64,000 bases of DNA, taken from contig JAKLKU010000001.1 of the NCBI GenBank assembly GCA_023150475.1, forward strand, positions 1-64,000, read 5' to 3'. This document shows, piece by piece, positions 25,507 to 34,257 of the stretch. Source of the stretch: Planctomycetota bacterium. Its GTDB lineage: Bacteria > Planctomycetota > UBA1135 > GCA-002686595. The translations under genes were made by a program, and so were the position numbers. Positions within the stretch are counted from its first letter, which is position 1, and each line of letters opens with the position of its first letter. The notes below the pieces were generated by a model. It saw nothing but the letters and a program-made list of their open reading frames with translations, had not been told where the DNA came from and searched no databases.

Positions 25507-26880
25507 GTGCCCCCGGAATTCGTCGCGCTCGCCCTCGACCTCGGCACCACTCGCGTCAAAGCCGGCGTCGTCGACTCCGACGGACGACTGTCCCACGTGC
25601 GCGCGGCCGACAGCCCGCCGAACCTCGGCCGCGGGCTGGTGCGCCACGGCGATCCCGAAGCCTGGCGCGACGTCGCGCGGGAGCTCGTGCACGCGCTCGA
25701 AGCGGAGGTCGGCCGCGGTTTGCCGATCGGGCTTTCCTCGCAGCGTTCGAGCTTTCTGTTCGTCGACGCGCTCTCGGGCCGGCCGCTCTCGGCGTTGGTC
25801 TCCTGGCAGGACCGCAGCGCCGCGCCGTGGTGCGAACGGCACCGCGAACTCGCGCCCACGATCACGGCACGGACGGGGCTCGTGCTCTCGCCGCACTACG
25901 TCGGGCCGAAAGTCGCCGCGAGGCTCGAGAACGACCGCGAGCTCGCGGCCTCGCTCGCCCGCGGCGCCGTCCTCGTGCGCACGCTCGACGCATGGATCGT
26001 CGCCGCGCTCGAAAGCGAATCCTCCGCGCGCACCGATCTGTCGTGCGCGGCTCGCACGGCGCTCGTCGACCTCGACGGCGGCGACTACGACGACGACCTC
26101 TGCGCGACGTTCGGCGTGCCCCAGGCATCGCTCGCGCCGGTGACGCCGACGGTCGAGCCGAGCGCTCGCCGCGTGCGCGCGCACCTCGCCGACCAGGCGG
26201 CCGCGGTGCTCGGCGTGCTCGGCGAGAACGCCGACGGAGCCGTGATCAGCCTCGGCACCGGCGGCTTCGTGCTGCTCGGCGTCGGTCCGCGTCCGCGGCG
26301 TGCGCCCGGCTACCTCGCGGCGCCGCTCTACGCGAAAGCCGACGGCAGCGTGCGTTTCGCGCTCGAAGGCACGATCAACGGAGGCGGCGCCACCGCCGAC
26401 CGCTTTTCGCGTGCACCGACTCGCTTCGCCGCCGTCGATCCGACGCCCGACGAGTTCTGCGTGCCCGACGAGAACGGTTGGGGCGCACCGTTCTGGAGGC
26501 CGGAGCAATCGCTGCGGTTCTCCGGTTCGACGCGCATGGGGTCACACGCCGACCTGCGCCGCGTGATCGTCGAAGGGCTGTGCTTCCGGGCCGCCGCGAT
26601 CCTCTGCGAGCTCGCGGACGGTGCGTTGCCGCAGCGCATCGCGCTCGCCGGCGGTCTCGCGCAGGACGCGTTCGTCTCGCGCGCGCTCGCTGCGTGTCTC
26701 GGTCGGCCGATCGAAATCGTCGGGTCCGAGGAAGCGGGCCTCGCCGCCGCGGGCCGGCTCGCCGCGGGACTCGATCCGCGCGAGCGCGCGCCGTCGCGCC
26801 TCGTCGAGGCCCACGCGGAGGACGCGTGGATCGCCGAGAAGTTCACGCGTTGGCGCACGTGGGTCGCGACGCTCGTCTGA
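25507..26880 (+). CDS. FGGY-family carbohydrate kinase
   Basis: 457 residues, GTG start. N-terminus FVALALDLGTTRVKAGVVD is the phosphate-1 motif of the ASKHA fold; ISLGTGGFVLLG (about 245) is the phosphate-2 motif, and IALAGGLAQDAFV (about 378) the adenosine motif. Family members use ATP to phosphorylate pentuloses, glycerol or other polyols in the cytoplasm. The length fits xylulokinase-type enzymes but the substrate cannot be told. Two genes downstream of the polysaccharide operon; the gap to the preceding gene is 42 bp, so it may be transcribed separately. No transporter adjoins it; the sugar ABC genes lie 37 kb away at the right edge. Confidence 0.85.
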   Translation: MPPEFVALALDLGTTRVKAGVVDSDGRLSHVRAADSPPNLGRGLVRHGDPEAWRDVARELVHALEAEVGRGLPIGLSSQRSSFLFVDALSGRPLSALVSWQDRSAAPWCERHRELAPTITARTGLVLSPHYVGPKVAARLENDRELAASLARGAVLVRTLDAWIVAALESESSARTDLSCAARTALVDLDGGDYDDDLCATFGVPQASLAPVTPTVEPSARRVRAHLADQAAAVLGVLGENADGAVISLGTGGFVLLGVGPRPRRAPGYLAAPLYAKADGSVRFALEGTINGGGATADRFSRAPTRFAAVDPTPDEFCVPDENGWGAPFWRPEQSLRFSGSTRMGSHADLRRVIVEGLCFRAAAILCELADGALPQRIALAGGLAQDAFVSRALAACLGRPIEIVGSEEAGLAAAGRLAAGLDPRERAPSRLVEAHAEDAWIAEKFTRWRTWVATLV

Positions 26881-26925
26881 ACTCGCCCGGCGCGGCGAGG
26901 CCGCGGTGACGCCGTGGCGCTTCGT

Positions 26926-27177
26926 TCAGTTCTCGAACGCGCAGGCGCCGGGGCCGCGCGGGTCGCCGCACGAACCGCAAGGGCTCGCGCCGTTCTGGAA
27001 GCTCGCGGGCTCGCGTTCACACGCCGGCGCCGCGCCGCCGCCGTGCACGGCGAACGTCGAGAGCTGGCGCTCGGTCTTCGTCGAACGGCACTGCGGGCAG
27101 TGGACTGCCTCGGAGCCGAAGACGAGCTCTTCGAAGCGATGCTGACAACGCGGACAGACGTAGACGTAGAGCGGCAT
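26926..27177 (-). CDS. FmdB-family small zinc-ribbon protein
   Basis: 83 residues. The start MPLYVYVCPRCQHRFE with CxxC and a second CPQC about 19 residues later is the FmdB/CxxC_CxxC_SSSS zinc-ribbon signature. The Cys-rich tail (CGSCGDPRGPGAC) is also common in this group. The name comes from a putative regulator of formamidase, but the real role is not established. Its start codon overlaps an ATG on the opposite strand, and its upstream region is shared with the ppx promoter, making the two divergent. It could be regulatory or structural; only the zinc-binding fold is firm. Confidence 0.8.
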   Translation of the reverse strand: MPLYVYVCPRCQHRFEELVFGSEAVHCPQCRSTKTERQLSTFAVHGGGAAPACEREPASFQNGASPCGSCGDPRGPGACAFEN

Positions 27178-27194
27178 GGTCGAGGACCTCGCGA

Positions 27195-27223
27195 TTGTCG
27201 GCGCGCGGCTCGAGGAGTATAGA
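27195..27223 (+). promoter_or_regulatory. Sigma-70-like promoter of ppx
   Basis: TTGTCG (27195-27200), 17-bp spacer, TATAGA (27218-27223); four of six bases match each consensus box. The start would be near 27230, only about 9 nt before the GTG at 27239. This supports the GTG start over the in-frame ATG at 27176, which lies upstream of the promoter. Confidence 0.5.
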
Positions 27224-27238
27224 CGAAGGGACCTCCAC

Positions 27239-28738
27239 GTGGCCCTCGCGAAGAACGAACCGGCGTTCGCCGCCGTCGACCTCGGGTCGAACAGTTTTCA
27301 CTTGTTGATCGCGCAGCTCTCGCACGGGCAGTTGCTCGTGCTCGACCGGCTGCGCGAACGCGTCGCGCTCGCCGAAGGCCTCGGGCCGGAGCGCAAGATC
27401 CGCAAGGAGCCCGAAGCGCGCGCGCTCGCCGCACTGGAGCGTTTCGGCCAACGGCTGCGCGAATTCGCGCCGTCGCGGGTGCGCGCCGTCGGCACCAACA
27501 CGCTGCGCGTCGCCCGCAACGCCGCGGAGTTCCGTGAACGCGCGGAGAAGGCGCTCGGTCACCCGATCGAAGTCGTGTCGGGTCGCGAGGAGGCGCGCCT
27601 GATCTTCCTCGGAGTCACGCACTCGCTCGCGGACGAGAACAAACGGCGCCTCGTCGTCGACGTCGGCGGCGGCTCGACCGAGTGCATCCTCGGCGACGGC
27701 TTCGAGCCGCTCGCGATGGACTCGCTCGCGATGGGCTGCGTCGCGTACGCGTCCGAGTTCTTCGCGGACGGCGCGCTCGATCGCGAGCGGCTGAAACGCG
27801 CGCAGATCGCCGCGAGTCTCGAGCTCTCCTCGATCCGCCGCCGCTACCGGAGCCTCGGCTGGGAAGCGTGCGTCGGTTCGTCGGGCACGATCCTCGCGAT
27901 CGAAGAGGTGCTCCGCGCCAACGGTTGGTCGGACGGCGGCATCACGCGCAAGGGGCTGAAACGGCTGAAGAAGGAACTCGTCGCGGCGGGGCACGCGTCG
28001 AAGCTCGAGCTCGAGGGCCTCGCGCCCGATCGCGCCGGCGTGATCGGCGCGGGCTTCGCGATCGTGCAAGCGGTGTTCAAGAGCTTCGACCTCGAGCGCA
28101 TGGACGTCGCGGAAGGCGCGATGCGCGAAGGCGTGCTCTACGACCTCGCCGGCCGCAGCGCGCACGACGACGCCCGCGACCGAACGATCCGCGCGTGGCA
28201 GCAGCGCTGGGGCGTCGATTTCGAGCACGCGGCTCGCGTCGAACGCACGGCGCTCGCACTGTTCGAACAAGTCGCGGAAGCGTGGGAGCTGCCGCTCGAC
28301 GCGTCGCGGCGCTCGCTCGCGTGGGCGGCGCGGCTCGTCGAGATCGGGCTCTCGGTCGCGTACTCCGGCTACCACCGGCACGGCGCGTACCTGGTGCAGA
28401 ACGGCGACATGCCCGGCTTCTCGCGCGGCGATCAGGCGGAACTCGCCGCACTGATCGGCGCTCACCGCCGCAAGCTCGAGAAAGACGCGTTCGCGGCGTT
28501 CCCGCCGTCACGCGCTGGCTTGCTCCTGCGACTCGCCGTCTTGCTCCGGCTCGCGGTGCGGCTCAATCGGAGTCGGAGTCCGAAGCCGCTTCCGGTCGTG
28601 CACCTTGCGGCGCGACGCAACACCCTCGAGCTTGCGTTTCCGAAGCGGTGGCTCGACGACCACGCGCTCACGCGGACCGACCTCGACGACGAGATTCGCT
28701 TGCTCGAGGCGGTCGGCATCGAACTCCGGCTGCGTTAG
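27239..28738 (+). CDS. ppx: Ppx/GppA exopolyphosphatase
   Basis: 499 residues from the GTG at 27239. The N-terminal ASKHA domain has AAVDLGSNSFHLLIA (phosphate-1), GREEARLIFLG and VVDVGGGSTECI (phosphate-2). The C-terminal third is an HD-like helical domain (about 320 onward, GYHRHGAYLVQNGD), giving the Ppx architecture rather than short GppA. Ppx hydrolyses terminal phosphate from polyphosphate (or pppGpp). It sits in a polyphosphate locus with ppk1, CHAD and SixA genes. An AAGGGA lies 13 nt before the start. Its last 231 bp overlap the antisense 3-prime end of ppk1; the C-terminal protein sequence there (LDDHALTRTDLDDEIRLLE) looks like the normal family C-terminus, so the ppx end seems real. 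Confidence 0.9.
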   Translation: MALAKNEPAFAAVDLGSNSFHLLIAQLSHGQLLVLDRLRERVALAEGLGPERKIRKEPEARALAALERFGQRLREFAPSRVRAVGTNTLRVARNAAEFRERAEKALGHPIEVVSGREEARLIFLGVTHSLADENKRRLVVDVGGGSTECILGDGFEPLAMDSLAMGCVAYASEFFADGALDRERLKRAQIAASLELSSIRRRYRSLGWEACVGSSGTILAIEEVLRANGWSDGGITRKGLKRLKKELVAAGHASKLELEGLAPDRAGVIGAGFAIVQAVFKSFDLERMDVAEGAMREGVLYDLAGRSAHDDARDRTIRAWQQRWGVDFEHAARVERTALALFEQVAEAWELPLDASRRSLAWAARLVEIGLSVAYSGYHRHGAYLVQNGDMPGFSRGDQAELAALIGAHRRKLEKDAFAAFPPSRAGLLLRLAVLLRLAVRLNRSRSPKPLPVVHLAARRNTLELAFPKRWLDDHALTRTDLDDEIRLLEAVGIELRLR

Positions 28739-30808
28739 TCCGCACAGCCGTTCGAGCAGGAACTCCTGCGCGACGCGGGGCCGTTCCTTGCCGGGTCGCG
28801 CGCGCCGGTACTTGCCGTCCGGCCCGAGCAGCCAAGACTGCACGTTGTCGACGAGATACGGTTCGAGGCACTCCGACCAGATCCGCTGGCGCAAGCGTTG
28901 GTCGTCGACCGGGAAACAGGTCTCGACGCGCCAGAAGAAGTTGCGTTGCATCCAGTCGGCGCTGGCGCAGAAGTACTGAGGCTCGCCGTCGTTCTCGAAA
29001 TAGAAGATGCGCGAGTGTTCGAGGAATCGTCCGACGATCGAACGCACGCGGATCGACTCCGACACGCCGGGCACGCCCGGACGCAGACAGCAGATGCCGC
29101 GCACGACGAGGTCGATCGACACACCCGCTTGCGACGCCCTGTAGAGCGCTTGGATGATCCTCGGTTCGGTGAGCGAGTTCATCTTCGCCACGATGCGAGC
29201 GGATCGGCCGGCGGTCGCGTGTTTCGCTTCGCGCTCGATCAACCCGACCAGCGCCTTGTGCAACGTGAACGGCGACTGCAACACGCGCTTCAACCGGCCG
29301 ACCTTGCCGAGGCCCGTCAGTTGGTTGAAGAGCTTGTGCACGTCCTCGCCGATCGCCCGATCGCAGGTCAGGAAACCGACGTCGGTGTAAGCGCGCGAAG
29401 TCTTCGAGTGGTAGTTGCCCGTGCCGAGGTGCACGTAACGCCGGAGCTTGTGCCCTTCGCGCCGGACGACGAGCAGCATCTTCGTGTGCGCCTTGTAGCC
29501 GACGATGCCGTACACGACGCTCGCGCCGGCCGCCTGCAGACGCGTCGCGAGGTTGATGTTCGCCGCTTCGTCGAAGCGCGCCCGCAGCTCGACGACGACG
29601 GTCACTTCCTTGCCGCCGCGCGCCGCTTCGATCAACGCGTCGACGATCGGCGAATCCGCGCCGGTGCGATAGAGCGTCTGTTTGATCGCGAGCACGTGCG
29701 GATCGCTCGCGGCCTGGCGCAGGAACTCGACCACCGGAGAGAACGAGTCGTACGGATGGTGCAGCAGCACGTCGCCCTTGCGCAGCGCTTCGAACACGTC
29801 CTCGCGTTCTTCGATGCGCCGCGGCACGCGCGGCATGAACGGCGGATACTTGAGTTCCGGGCGCGCCACCATGTCGTACATCGCGGCGACGCGGTGCAAG
29901 TTGACGATGCCGTCGACGCGGTAGAGGTCCTCGGCTTCGAGTTCGAACGTCGAGAGCAGGTACTGCGCCATTTCCTCCGGGCAGTTCTTCGCGACTTCGA
30001 GCCGCACGGTCTCGCCGAAGTTGCGCGACGTGAGCTCGCCCTTCAGCGTGCGCATCAAGTCGTCGGTCTCTTCTTCGTCGACCCAGAGATCGCTGTTGCG
30101 CGTCAAGCGGAACTGCCAGCAGCCCGTCACTTCGAGCCCCGGGAACACTTCGCCGATGTGCGCGTGGACGATCGACGACAAGAGCACGAAGTCGTGCCCG
30201 CCACCGTCGCCGCCCTTCAATGGGATGAGCCGCGGCAACGAGCGCGGCACTTGCACGACGGCGATGCCGCTGGTGCGGCCGAACGCGTCTTGCCCTTGCA
30301 ACGAGACGATGAAGTTCAGGCTCTTGTTCAGCACCCGCGGGAACGGGTGCGCCGGATCGAGGCCGACCGGCGTCAACACCGGCAGCACGTCCTGCACGAA
30401 GAAGCGCCGCACCCACTTCTCCTGCCGCGGCGTCCACGAACCGCGGCGCCAGATCTTGATCCCGGCGCGCGCGAGCTCCGGCAGCAGCACTTCGTTGAAG
30501 ACGCGGTACTGCTCCGCGACCAAGGCATGCGCCGCTTCGCCGATCGCGTGCATCGTCTGTTCGGGCGAGAGCCCGTCCGCTTCGGTCGCCGTCGCTCCGT
30601 GCGCGATTTGTTGCTTCAGACCGGACACGCGGATCTCGAAGAACTCGTCGAGGTTGGTCGACGAGATCGACAGGAATCGCAGCCGTTCGAGCAACGGCAC
30701 CGTCGGATCCTTCGCCTGTTCGAGCACGCGGGCGTTGAACTCGAGCGACGAAAGCTCGCGGTTCAGGTAGAGGCTCGGATCGCGGAGGTCGCGCGCGGGC
30801 TGGGACAT
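28508..30808 (-). CDS. ppk1: Polyphosphate kinase 1
   Basis: 766 residues. Recognisable Ppk1: N-domain YLNRELSSLEFNARVLEQA, FDEFFEIRVSG-type region (NLDEFFEIRVSGL), KQTLYRTG, the autophosphorylated His region YVHLGTGNYHSKTSRAYTD, and RGICCLRPGVPG. It reversibly transfers ATP gamma-phosphate to polyphosphate in the cytoplasm. Family members end soon after the segment LLGPDGKYRR; this protein continues about 77 residues, Arg/Glu-rich, encoded antisense to the ppx 3-prime end, so the tail may be read-through rather than a conserved domain. ATG at 30808. TATCCT lies 10 nt upstream as a possible -10. Divergent from the CHAD gene and convergent with ppx. Confidence 0.93.
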   Translation of the reverse strand: MSQPARDLRDPSLYLNRELSSLEFNARVLEQAKDPTVPLLERLRFLSISSTNLDEFFEIRVSGLKQQIAHGATATEADGLSPEQTMHAIGEAAHALVAEQYRVFNEVLLPELARAGIKIWRRGSWTPRQEKWVRRFFVQDVLPVLTPVGLDPAHPFPRVLNKSLNFIVSLQGQDAFGRTSGIAVVQVPRSLPRLIPLKGGDGGGHDFVLLSSIVHAHIGEVFPGLEVTGCWQFRLTRNSDLWVDEEETDDLMRTLKGELTSRNFGETVRLEVAKNCPEEMAQYLLSTFELEAEDLYRVDGIVNLHRVAAMYDMVARPELKYPPFMPRVPRRIEEREDVFEALRKGDVLLHHPYDSFSPVVEFLRQAASDPHVLAIKQTLYRTGADSPIVDALIEAARGGKEVTVVVELRARFDEAANINLATRLQAAGASVVYGIVGYKAHTKMLLVVRREGHKLRRYVHLGTGNYHSKTSRAYTDVGFLTCDRAIGEDVHKLFNQLTGLGKVGRLKRVLQSPFTLHKALVGLIEREAKHATAGRSARIVAKMNSLTEPRIIQALYRASQAGVSIDLVVRGICCLRPGVPGVSESIRVRSIVGRFLEHSRIFYFENDGEPQYFCASADWMQRNFFWRVETCFPVDDQRLRQRIWSECLEPYLVDNVQSWLLGPDGKYRRARPGKERPRVAQEFLLERLCGLTQPEFDADRLEQANLVVEVGPRERVVVEPPLRKRKLEGVASRRKVHDRKRLRTPTPIEPHREPEQDGESQEQASA

Positions 30809-30955
30809 GGCTCGGGAGAGGATATCGACGCGCGGACGACAACCGAGCGCGAGCCGCCGCATCGTCCGCTCCGGCGTCGGTCTTGACCGCGCCTTGATGT
30901 TTCGCGGGCGTCGGCGCCTTGCGCGGGTCCGCGGAAGCGAAGAAACTGCCGGATC

Positions 30956-31717
30956 GTGAAAGACGCGCAGGAACCCGCGGAGGAGCTCCTCCCCCGCCGC
31001 ACGCTCGCCCATCTCGAGGCCCACCTCGCCGTCGCCCGCGACGGGGAGGATCCTGAAGGCGTCCACCAAGTGCGCGTCGCGTCGGCGCGGCTCGAGACGT
31101 TCCTGCGCCTCTCTTCGAGGCGCGCTCTTCGCGACGACTTGCGTTGGTTGCGCGAACGAGCTTCCGCGGTGCGCGACCTCGACGTCCTGCTCGCCGGAAG
31201 ACTCCCGAAGCCGTTCGCCGAGTGGCTCGCCGCGGAACGCGTGGTCGCGCGCGCCGGCCTGATCGAAGCGCTCGAGAGCCCACGGTTGCGTGCGTTGCTC
31301 GACGCGTGGAACTGGGTGCCGCCGCTGGATCGAAAGCGCGCCGCGCACGAGCGCCGGCGGTTGGCGCGTCGCGCGACCGTCCGCGCGGCGAGCGCGCTCG
31401 CAGCCGACGCGACCCTCGACGCGTTCCACGCCGTGAGGCGTGCACTGAGGCGCTTGCGATACGCCGAAGAGTGGCTGCGGCGCGATGCGAGCGAGCTCAA
31501 GGCGCTGCAGCAGAGTCTCGGCGAGCTGAACGACGTCGCCGTCGTCCGTCGGTACTTCGCGGCGTGTCCACGCGCACCGGAGTGCGGCGAATTCGCGGCC
31601 GAACTGGAGCACGAACTCGCACGACGCGTCGCGAAAGCGCGCCTCGTGCTCGCGCGGGCGTATCCGCGCGCCGACGACCGGGGCCCGAAGGCGAAATCGC
31701 GCGCAAGACCGCGCTGA
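30956..31717 (+). CDS. CHAD-domain protein
   Basis: 253 residues, GTG start. Helical protein with the conserved-histidine alpha-helical motifs VHQVRVASARLETFLRL near the N-terminus and DAFHAVRRALRRLRYAEEWLRR mid-protein. These are the characteristic CHAD repeats, whose His and Arg side chains bind polyphosphate. CHAD proteins are known to associate with polyphosphate granules and are often encoded near ppk/ppx, which is the case here. Divergent from ppk1 and followed 12 bp later by sixA, so the latter two are co-transcribed. No CYTH domain is fused, unlike many CHAD proteins. Confidence 0.88.
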   Translation: MKDAQEPAEELLPRRTLAHLEAHLAVARDGEDPEGVHQVRVASARLETFLRLSSRRALRDDLRWLRERASAVRDLDVLLAGRLPKPFAEWLAAERVVARAGLIEALESPRLRALLDAWNWVPPLDRKRAAHERRRLARRATVRAASALAADATLDAFHAVRRALRRLRYAEEWLRRDASELKALQQSLGELNDVAVVRRYFAACPRAPECGEFAAELEHELARRVAKARLVLARAYPRADDRGPKAKSRARPR

Positions 31718-31729
31718 AGCGAAGGCACG

Positions 31730-32209
31730 ATGGAACTCTTCTTGGTGCGACACGCCGAGGCCGAAGAGCGCGCGGCGAACGGCCGCGACGAAGCGCGCGC
31801 GCTCACGGCCCGGGGTCGCAAACGCTTCGCTCGCGCCGTCGCCGGCCTCGCAAGGCTCGACGTCGAGTTCGACCAACTGCTGCACAGTCCGCTCCTACGT
31901 GCGATGGAGACCGCCGATCTCTGCGCGCCGCTCGTCGTCGGCGAACTGCGCGTCGCGAACGAACTCGCGCGCGATCCGTCGACCGAGCTCCTTGCGTCGT
32001 GCACCGGTCTGCGCGTCGCTTTGGTCGGTCACGAGCCTTGGATGAGCGAGCTCTGCGCTTGGCTCGTCACGGGCGAACGCGAGCGCGCGCCGCGGTTCGC
32101 GTTCCAGAAGGGCGGAGTCGCCCACCTCTCCGGCGAGCTCGCGCCGGGCACCATGCGGCTCGTCGCGTTCTGGCCGCCCGCCACGCTCGCGGAGTTGGGC
32201 CGCAAGTGA
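31730..32209 (+). CDS. sixA: Phosphohistidine phosphatase SixA-like
   Basis: 159 residues, histidine-phosphatase fold. N-terminus FLVRHAEAEE gives the RHG(A)-type catalytic His8; LLHSPLLRAMETADL supplies the second arginine, and ALVGHEPWMSEL the third motif with its catalytic His. SixA removes phosphate from phosphohistidine in phosphorelay proteins. It is often found next to CHAD and ppk genes, which may mean it acts in polyphosphate-related signalling (inference from gene neighbourhoods). Starts 12 bp after the CHAD gene stop, so likely an operon. Confidence 0.86.
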   Translation: MELFLVRHAEAEERAANGRDEARALTARGRKRFARAVAGLARLDVEFDQLLHSPLLRAMETADLCAPLVVGELRVANELARDPSTELLASCTGLRVALVGHEPWMSELCAWLVTGERERAPRFAFQKGGVAHLSGELAPGTMRLVAFWPPATLAELGRK

Positions 32210-32234
32210 CGCCGTCCGCCGGTCTGCCTACGCT
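32206..32234 (+). promoter_or_regulatory. Possible sigma-70-like promoter before the thioredoxin-fold gene
   Basis: GTGACG (32206-32211), 17-bp spacer, TACGCT (32229-32234), then 7 nt to the ATG at 32242. It overlaps the end of sixA. Match to consensus is moderate; the short leader resembles other genes in the window. Confidence 0.35.
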
Positions 32235-32241
32235 TGCGGGC

Positions 32242-33528
32242 ATGTGCACTGCCGTCGTCGCGCTGGCGCTCGTCGCCGCGCTCTCGTCCTCGTCGCTTCG
32301 GCCGCCGCAGGGTTCGAGCGCGCCTCCGCAGAGCGACACGAGCGCATTCGTCGGCGCGTGGAACGCGTCGCTCGCTTCGCCGGGCGGCGCCTTGGAGTTC
32401 GGCCTCGAGATCGAGCAGTCGAACGGACGGACGACGGCCGTGGTCGTCAACGCCGACGAACGCATCACGATCGAGCGCGTCGCGTGGACGGCCGACGGAC
32501 TCGAACTCGACTTTCCTCACTACGACGCGCGCATCGCCGCGCGCTGGGACGGCGAACGGCTCGCCGGCCGGTGGACCAAACGCGCCGCCGGAGGCAAGGA
32601 AGCCGCGCTCGACTTCGCCGCGCGGCGTTCGGTCGCAGAAGGCGCTGCCTCGGGACCGAAATCCGAGCGCGCGCTCGCGCCGCGGCCGATCGCACCCGGT
32701 CGCTACGCGCTCGACTTCGCGAGCGATGACGATCCCGCCGTGCTCGAAGTCGTGCCCGTCGCGCACGGACTGCGCGCGACCGTGCTGACCACCACCGGTG
32801 ACTATCGGTTCCTCGGTGTGCGTTCCGACGTCGACGACCCGCTCGGCCGGAACCTCGCGTTCTCGTGCTTCGACGGCGCACACGCCTTCCTCTTCCGCGC
32901 GAAGTGGATCGACGAGCGCACGCTCGAAGGCGAGTTCTGGTCCGGCGCGACGTGGCACGACACGTGGACGGCGAAGCTCGATCCCACTGCGACGCTCCCG
33001 GATCCGTTCGGCTTGACGCGCGTCGACGGAAAGGTCGCGCTCGCGAGCCTGCGCTTCCGCGATCTCGACGGCGTCGAACGCTCGCTCGACGAAGGCGAGC
33101 TCCACGGCGCTCCGAGGATCGTCCAGCTCTTCGGCACGTGGTGCCCGAACTGCAACGACGAAGCCCCCGACCTCGTCGAGCTCGATCGGCGGTTCCGCGA
33201 CCGCGGGCTGCGCGTCGTCGGGGTCGCGTTCGAGCTGACCGGCGAGTTCGCGCGCGACGCGGCCCAGGTGAGACGCTTCCGCGAGCGCTGGAAAATCGGC
33301 TATCCGCTCCTCCTCGGCGGCACGTCGGACAAGGCGGAAGCGTCGAAGGCGTTTCCGCTGCTCGAGCGCGTGCGTGCCTATCCGACGACGCTCTTCGTGC
33401 GCCGCGACGGCAGCGTGCGCGCGGTCCACCAGGGCTACGCCGGGCCCGCGACCGGCGTCGAACACGAGAAGCAGCGCGAGCGCTTCGAACGGCTCGTCCT
33501 CGAATTGCTCGCAGAACCGCCCCGATGA
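32242..33528 (+). CDS. Secreted thioredoxin-fold (TlpA/ResA-like) protein
   Basis: 428 residues. Short signal peptide (MCTAVVALALVAALSSS). The central part (about 30-265) is two beta-rich lipocalin-like stretches (FVGAWNASLASPGGALEFGLEI... and PGRYALDF...). The C-terminus (280-428) is a thioredoxin fold with the active site GTWCPNCNDE (C301, C304), followed by DLVELDRRFRDRGLRVVGVAFE and the cis-Pro region AYPTTLFVRRDG. Known role of TlpA/ResA: periplasmic disulfide reduction, e.g. in cytochrome c maturation; here the target is unknown. The N-terminal barrels may bind the substrate. Overlaps the methyltransferase by 4 bp (ATGA). Confidence 0.85.
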   Translation: MCTAVVALALVAALSSSSLRPPQGSSAPPQSDTSAFVGAWNASLASPGGALEFGLEIEQSNGRTTAVVVNADERITIERVAWTADGLELDFPHYDARIAARWDGERLAGRWTKRAAGGKEAALDFAARRSVAEGAASGPKSERALAPRPIAPGRYALDFASDDDPAVLEVVPVAHGLRATVLTTTGDYRFLGVRSDVDDPLGRNLAFSCFDGAHAFLFRAKWIDERTLEGEFWSGATWHDTWTAKLDPTATLPDPFGLTRVDGKVALASLRFRDLDGVERSLDEGELHGAPRIVQLFGTWCPNCNDEAPDLVELDRRFRDRGLRVVGVAFELTGEFARDAAQVRRFRERWKIGYPLLLGGTSDKAEASKAFPLLERVRAYPTTLFVRRDGSVRAVHQGYAGPATGVEHEKQRERFERLVLELLAEPPR

Positions 33529-34193
33529 CCCGCGACGACGCCCGCAAACGAGCCCGCGAACTGGCCGCCGAGCACCGTTCACGCGGCGATGCCGTCGGTT
33601 GGTTCGAGAAGCTCTACGTCGAAGCCGGCGGCGATGCCGAGCACGTGCCGTGGGCCGACGACGAACCGCATCCGCTGCTCGTCGACTGGCTCGCGCGCGA
33701 GCAGGTCGACGGCCGCGGTCGGCGTGCGCTCGTGGTCGGCGCGGGCCTGGGCGACGACGCGGAGGGGCTCGCGCGCGTCGGCTTCGCCGTCACGGCGTTC
33801 GACGTCGCACCGACGGCGATCGAATGGTGCCGGCGCCGCTTCCCCGACACGCGCGTCGACTACTGCGTCGCCGACCTCTTCGCGGCGCCGCACGCATGGC
33901 GAGGGGCCTTCGACCTGGTCTTCGAGTGCTACACGATCCAGGCGCTGCCGCTCGCGATCCGCGAGCGCGCGTTCGAGCCGATCGCGAACTTCCTCGCGCC
34001 GGGCGGCACGCTGGTGGTCGTCACGCGCGGCACCGACGCGCACCTCGACCCGCACGAACTGCCGCTGCCGCTGACGCTCGCGGAGCTTGCGCGCTTCGAG
34101 GCGCTGGGACTCGAACGCACGAGCCTGCTCGACGCCGTGACCGGTGAAACGGTGCCTCTGCGGCGGTTCCGCGCGGTCTATCGCAAGCGTTGA
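33525..34193 (+). CDS. SAM-dependent methyltransferase (TPMT-like)
   Basis: 222 residues. Class I Rossmann methyltransferase: RALVVGAGLGDDAEGLARVGFAVTAFDVA (SAM-binding GxGxG and acidic residue after strand 2), DYCVADLF, and FECYTIQALPL after strand 4. The N-terminus (WFEKLYVEAGGDAEHVPWADDEPHP) is reminiscent of thiopurine/tellurite-type small-molecule methyltransferases. ATG overlaps the stop of the thioredoxin-fold gene. Substrate not inferable; could detoxify thiols or metalloids, which would fit the adjacent redox protein. Confidence 0.8.
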   Translation: MTRDDARKRARELAAEHRSRGDAVGWFEKLYVEAGGDAEHVPWADDEPHPLLVDWLAREQVDGRGRRALVVGAGLGDDAEGLARVGFAVTAFDVAPTAIEWCRRRFPDTRVDYCVADLFAAPHAWRGAFDLVFECYTIQALPLAIRERAFEPIANFLAPGGTLVVVTRGTDAHLDPHELPLPLTLAELARFEALGLERTSLLDAVTGETVPLRRFRAVYRKR

Positions 34194-34257
34194 TCGCCTC
34201 GTTCGCTTTCGATCCGTGGCGCGTTTAGCATCCCCGTCGTCGAAGGAGATACGAACC

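Noticed and set aside
27176..27238. Longer N-terminus for ppx starting at ATG 27176
   Set aside because: The ATG overlaps the FmdB start codon, the extra 21 residues are not part of the family, and a promoter lies downstream of it at 27195-27223.
28898..30886. Long plus-strand frame opposite ppk1
   Set aside because: ppk1 is certain from its motifs; the opposite frame has only biased composition and no domain.
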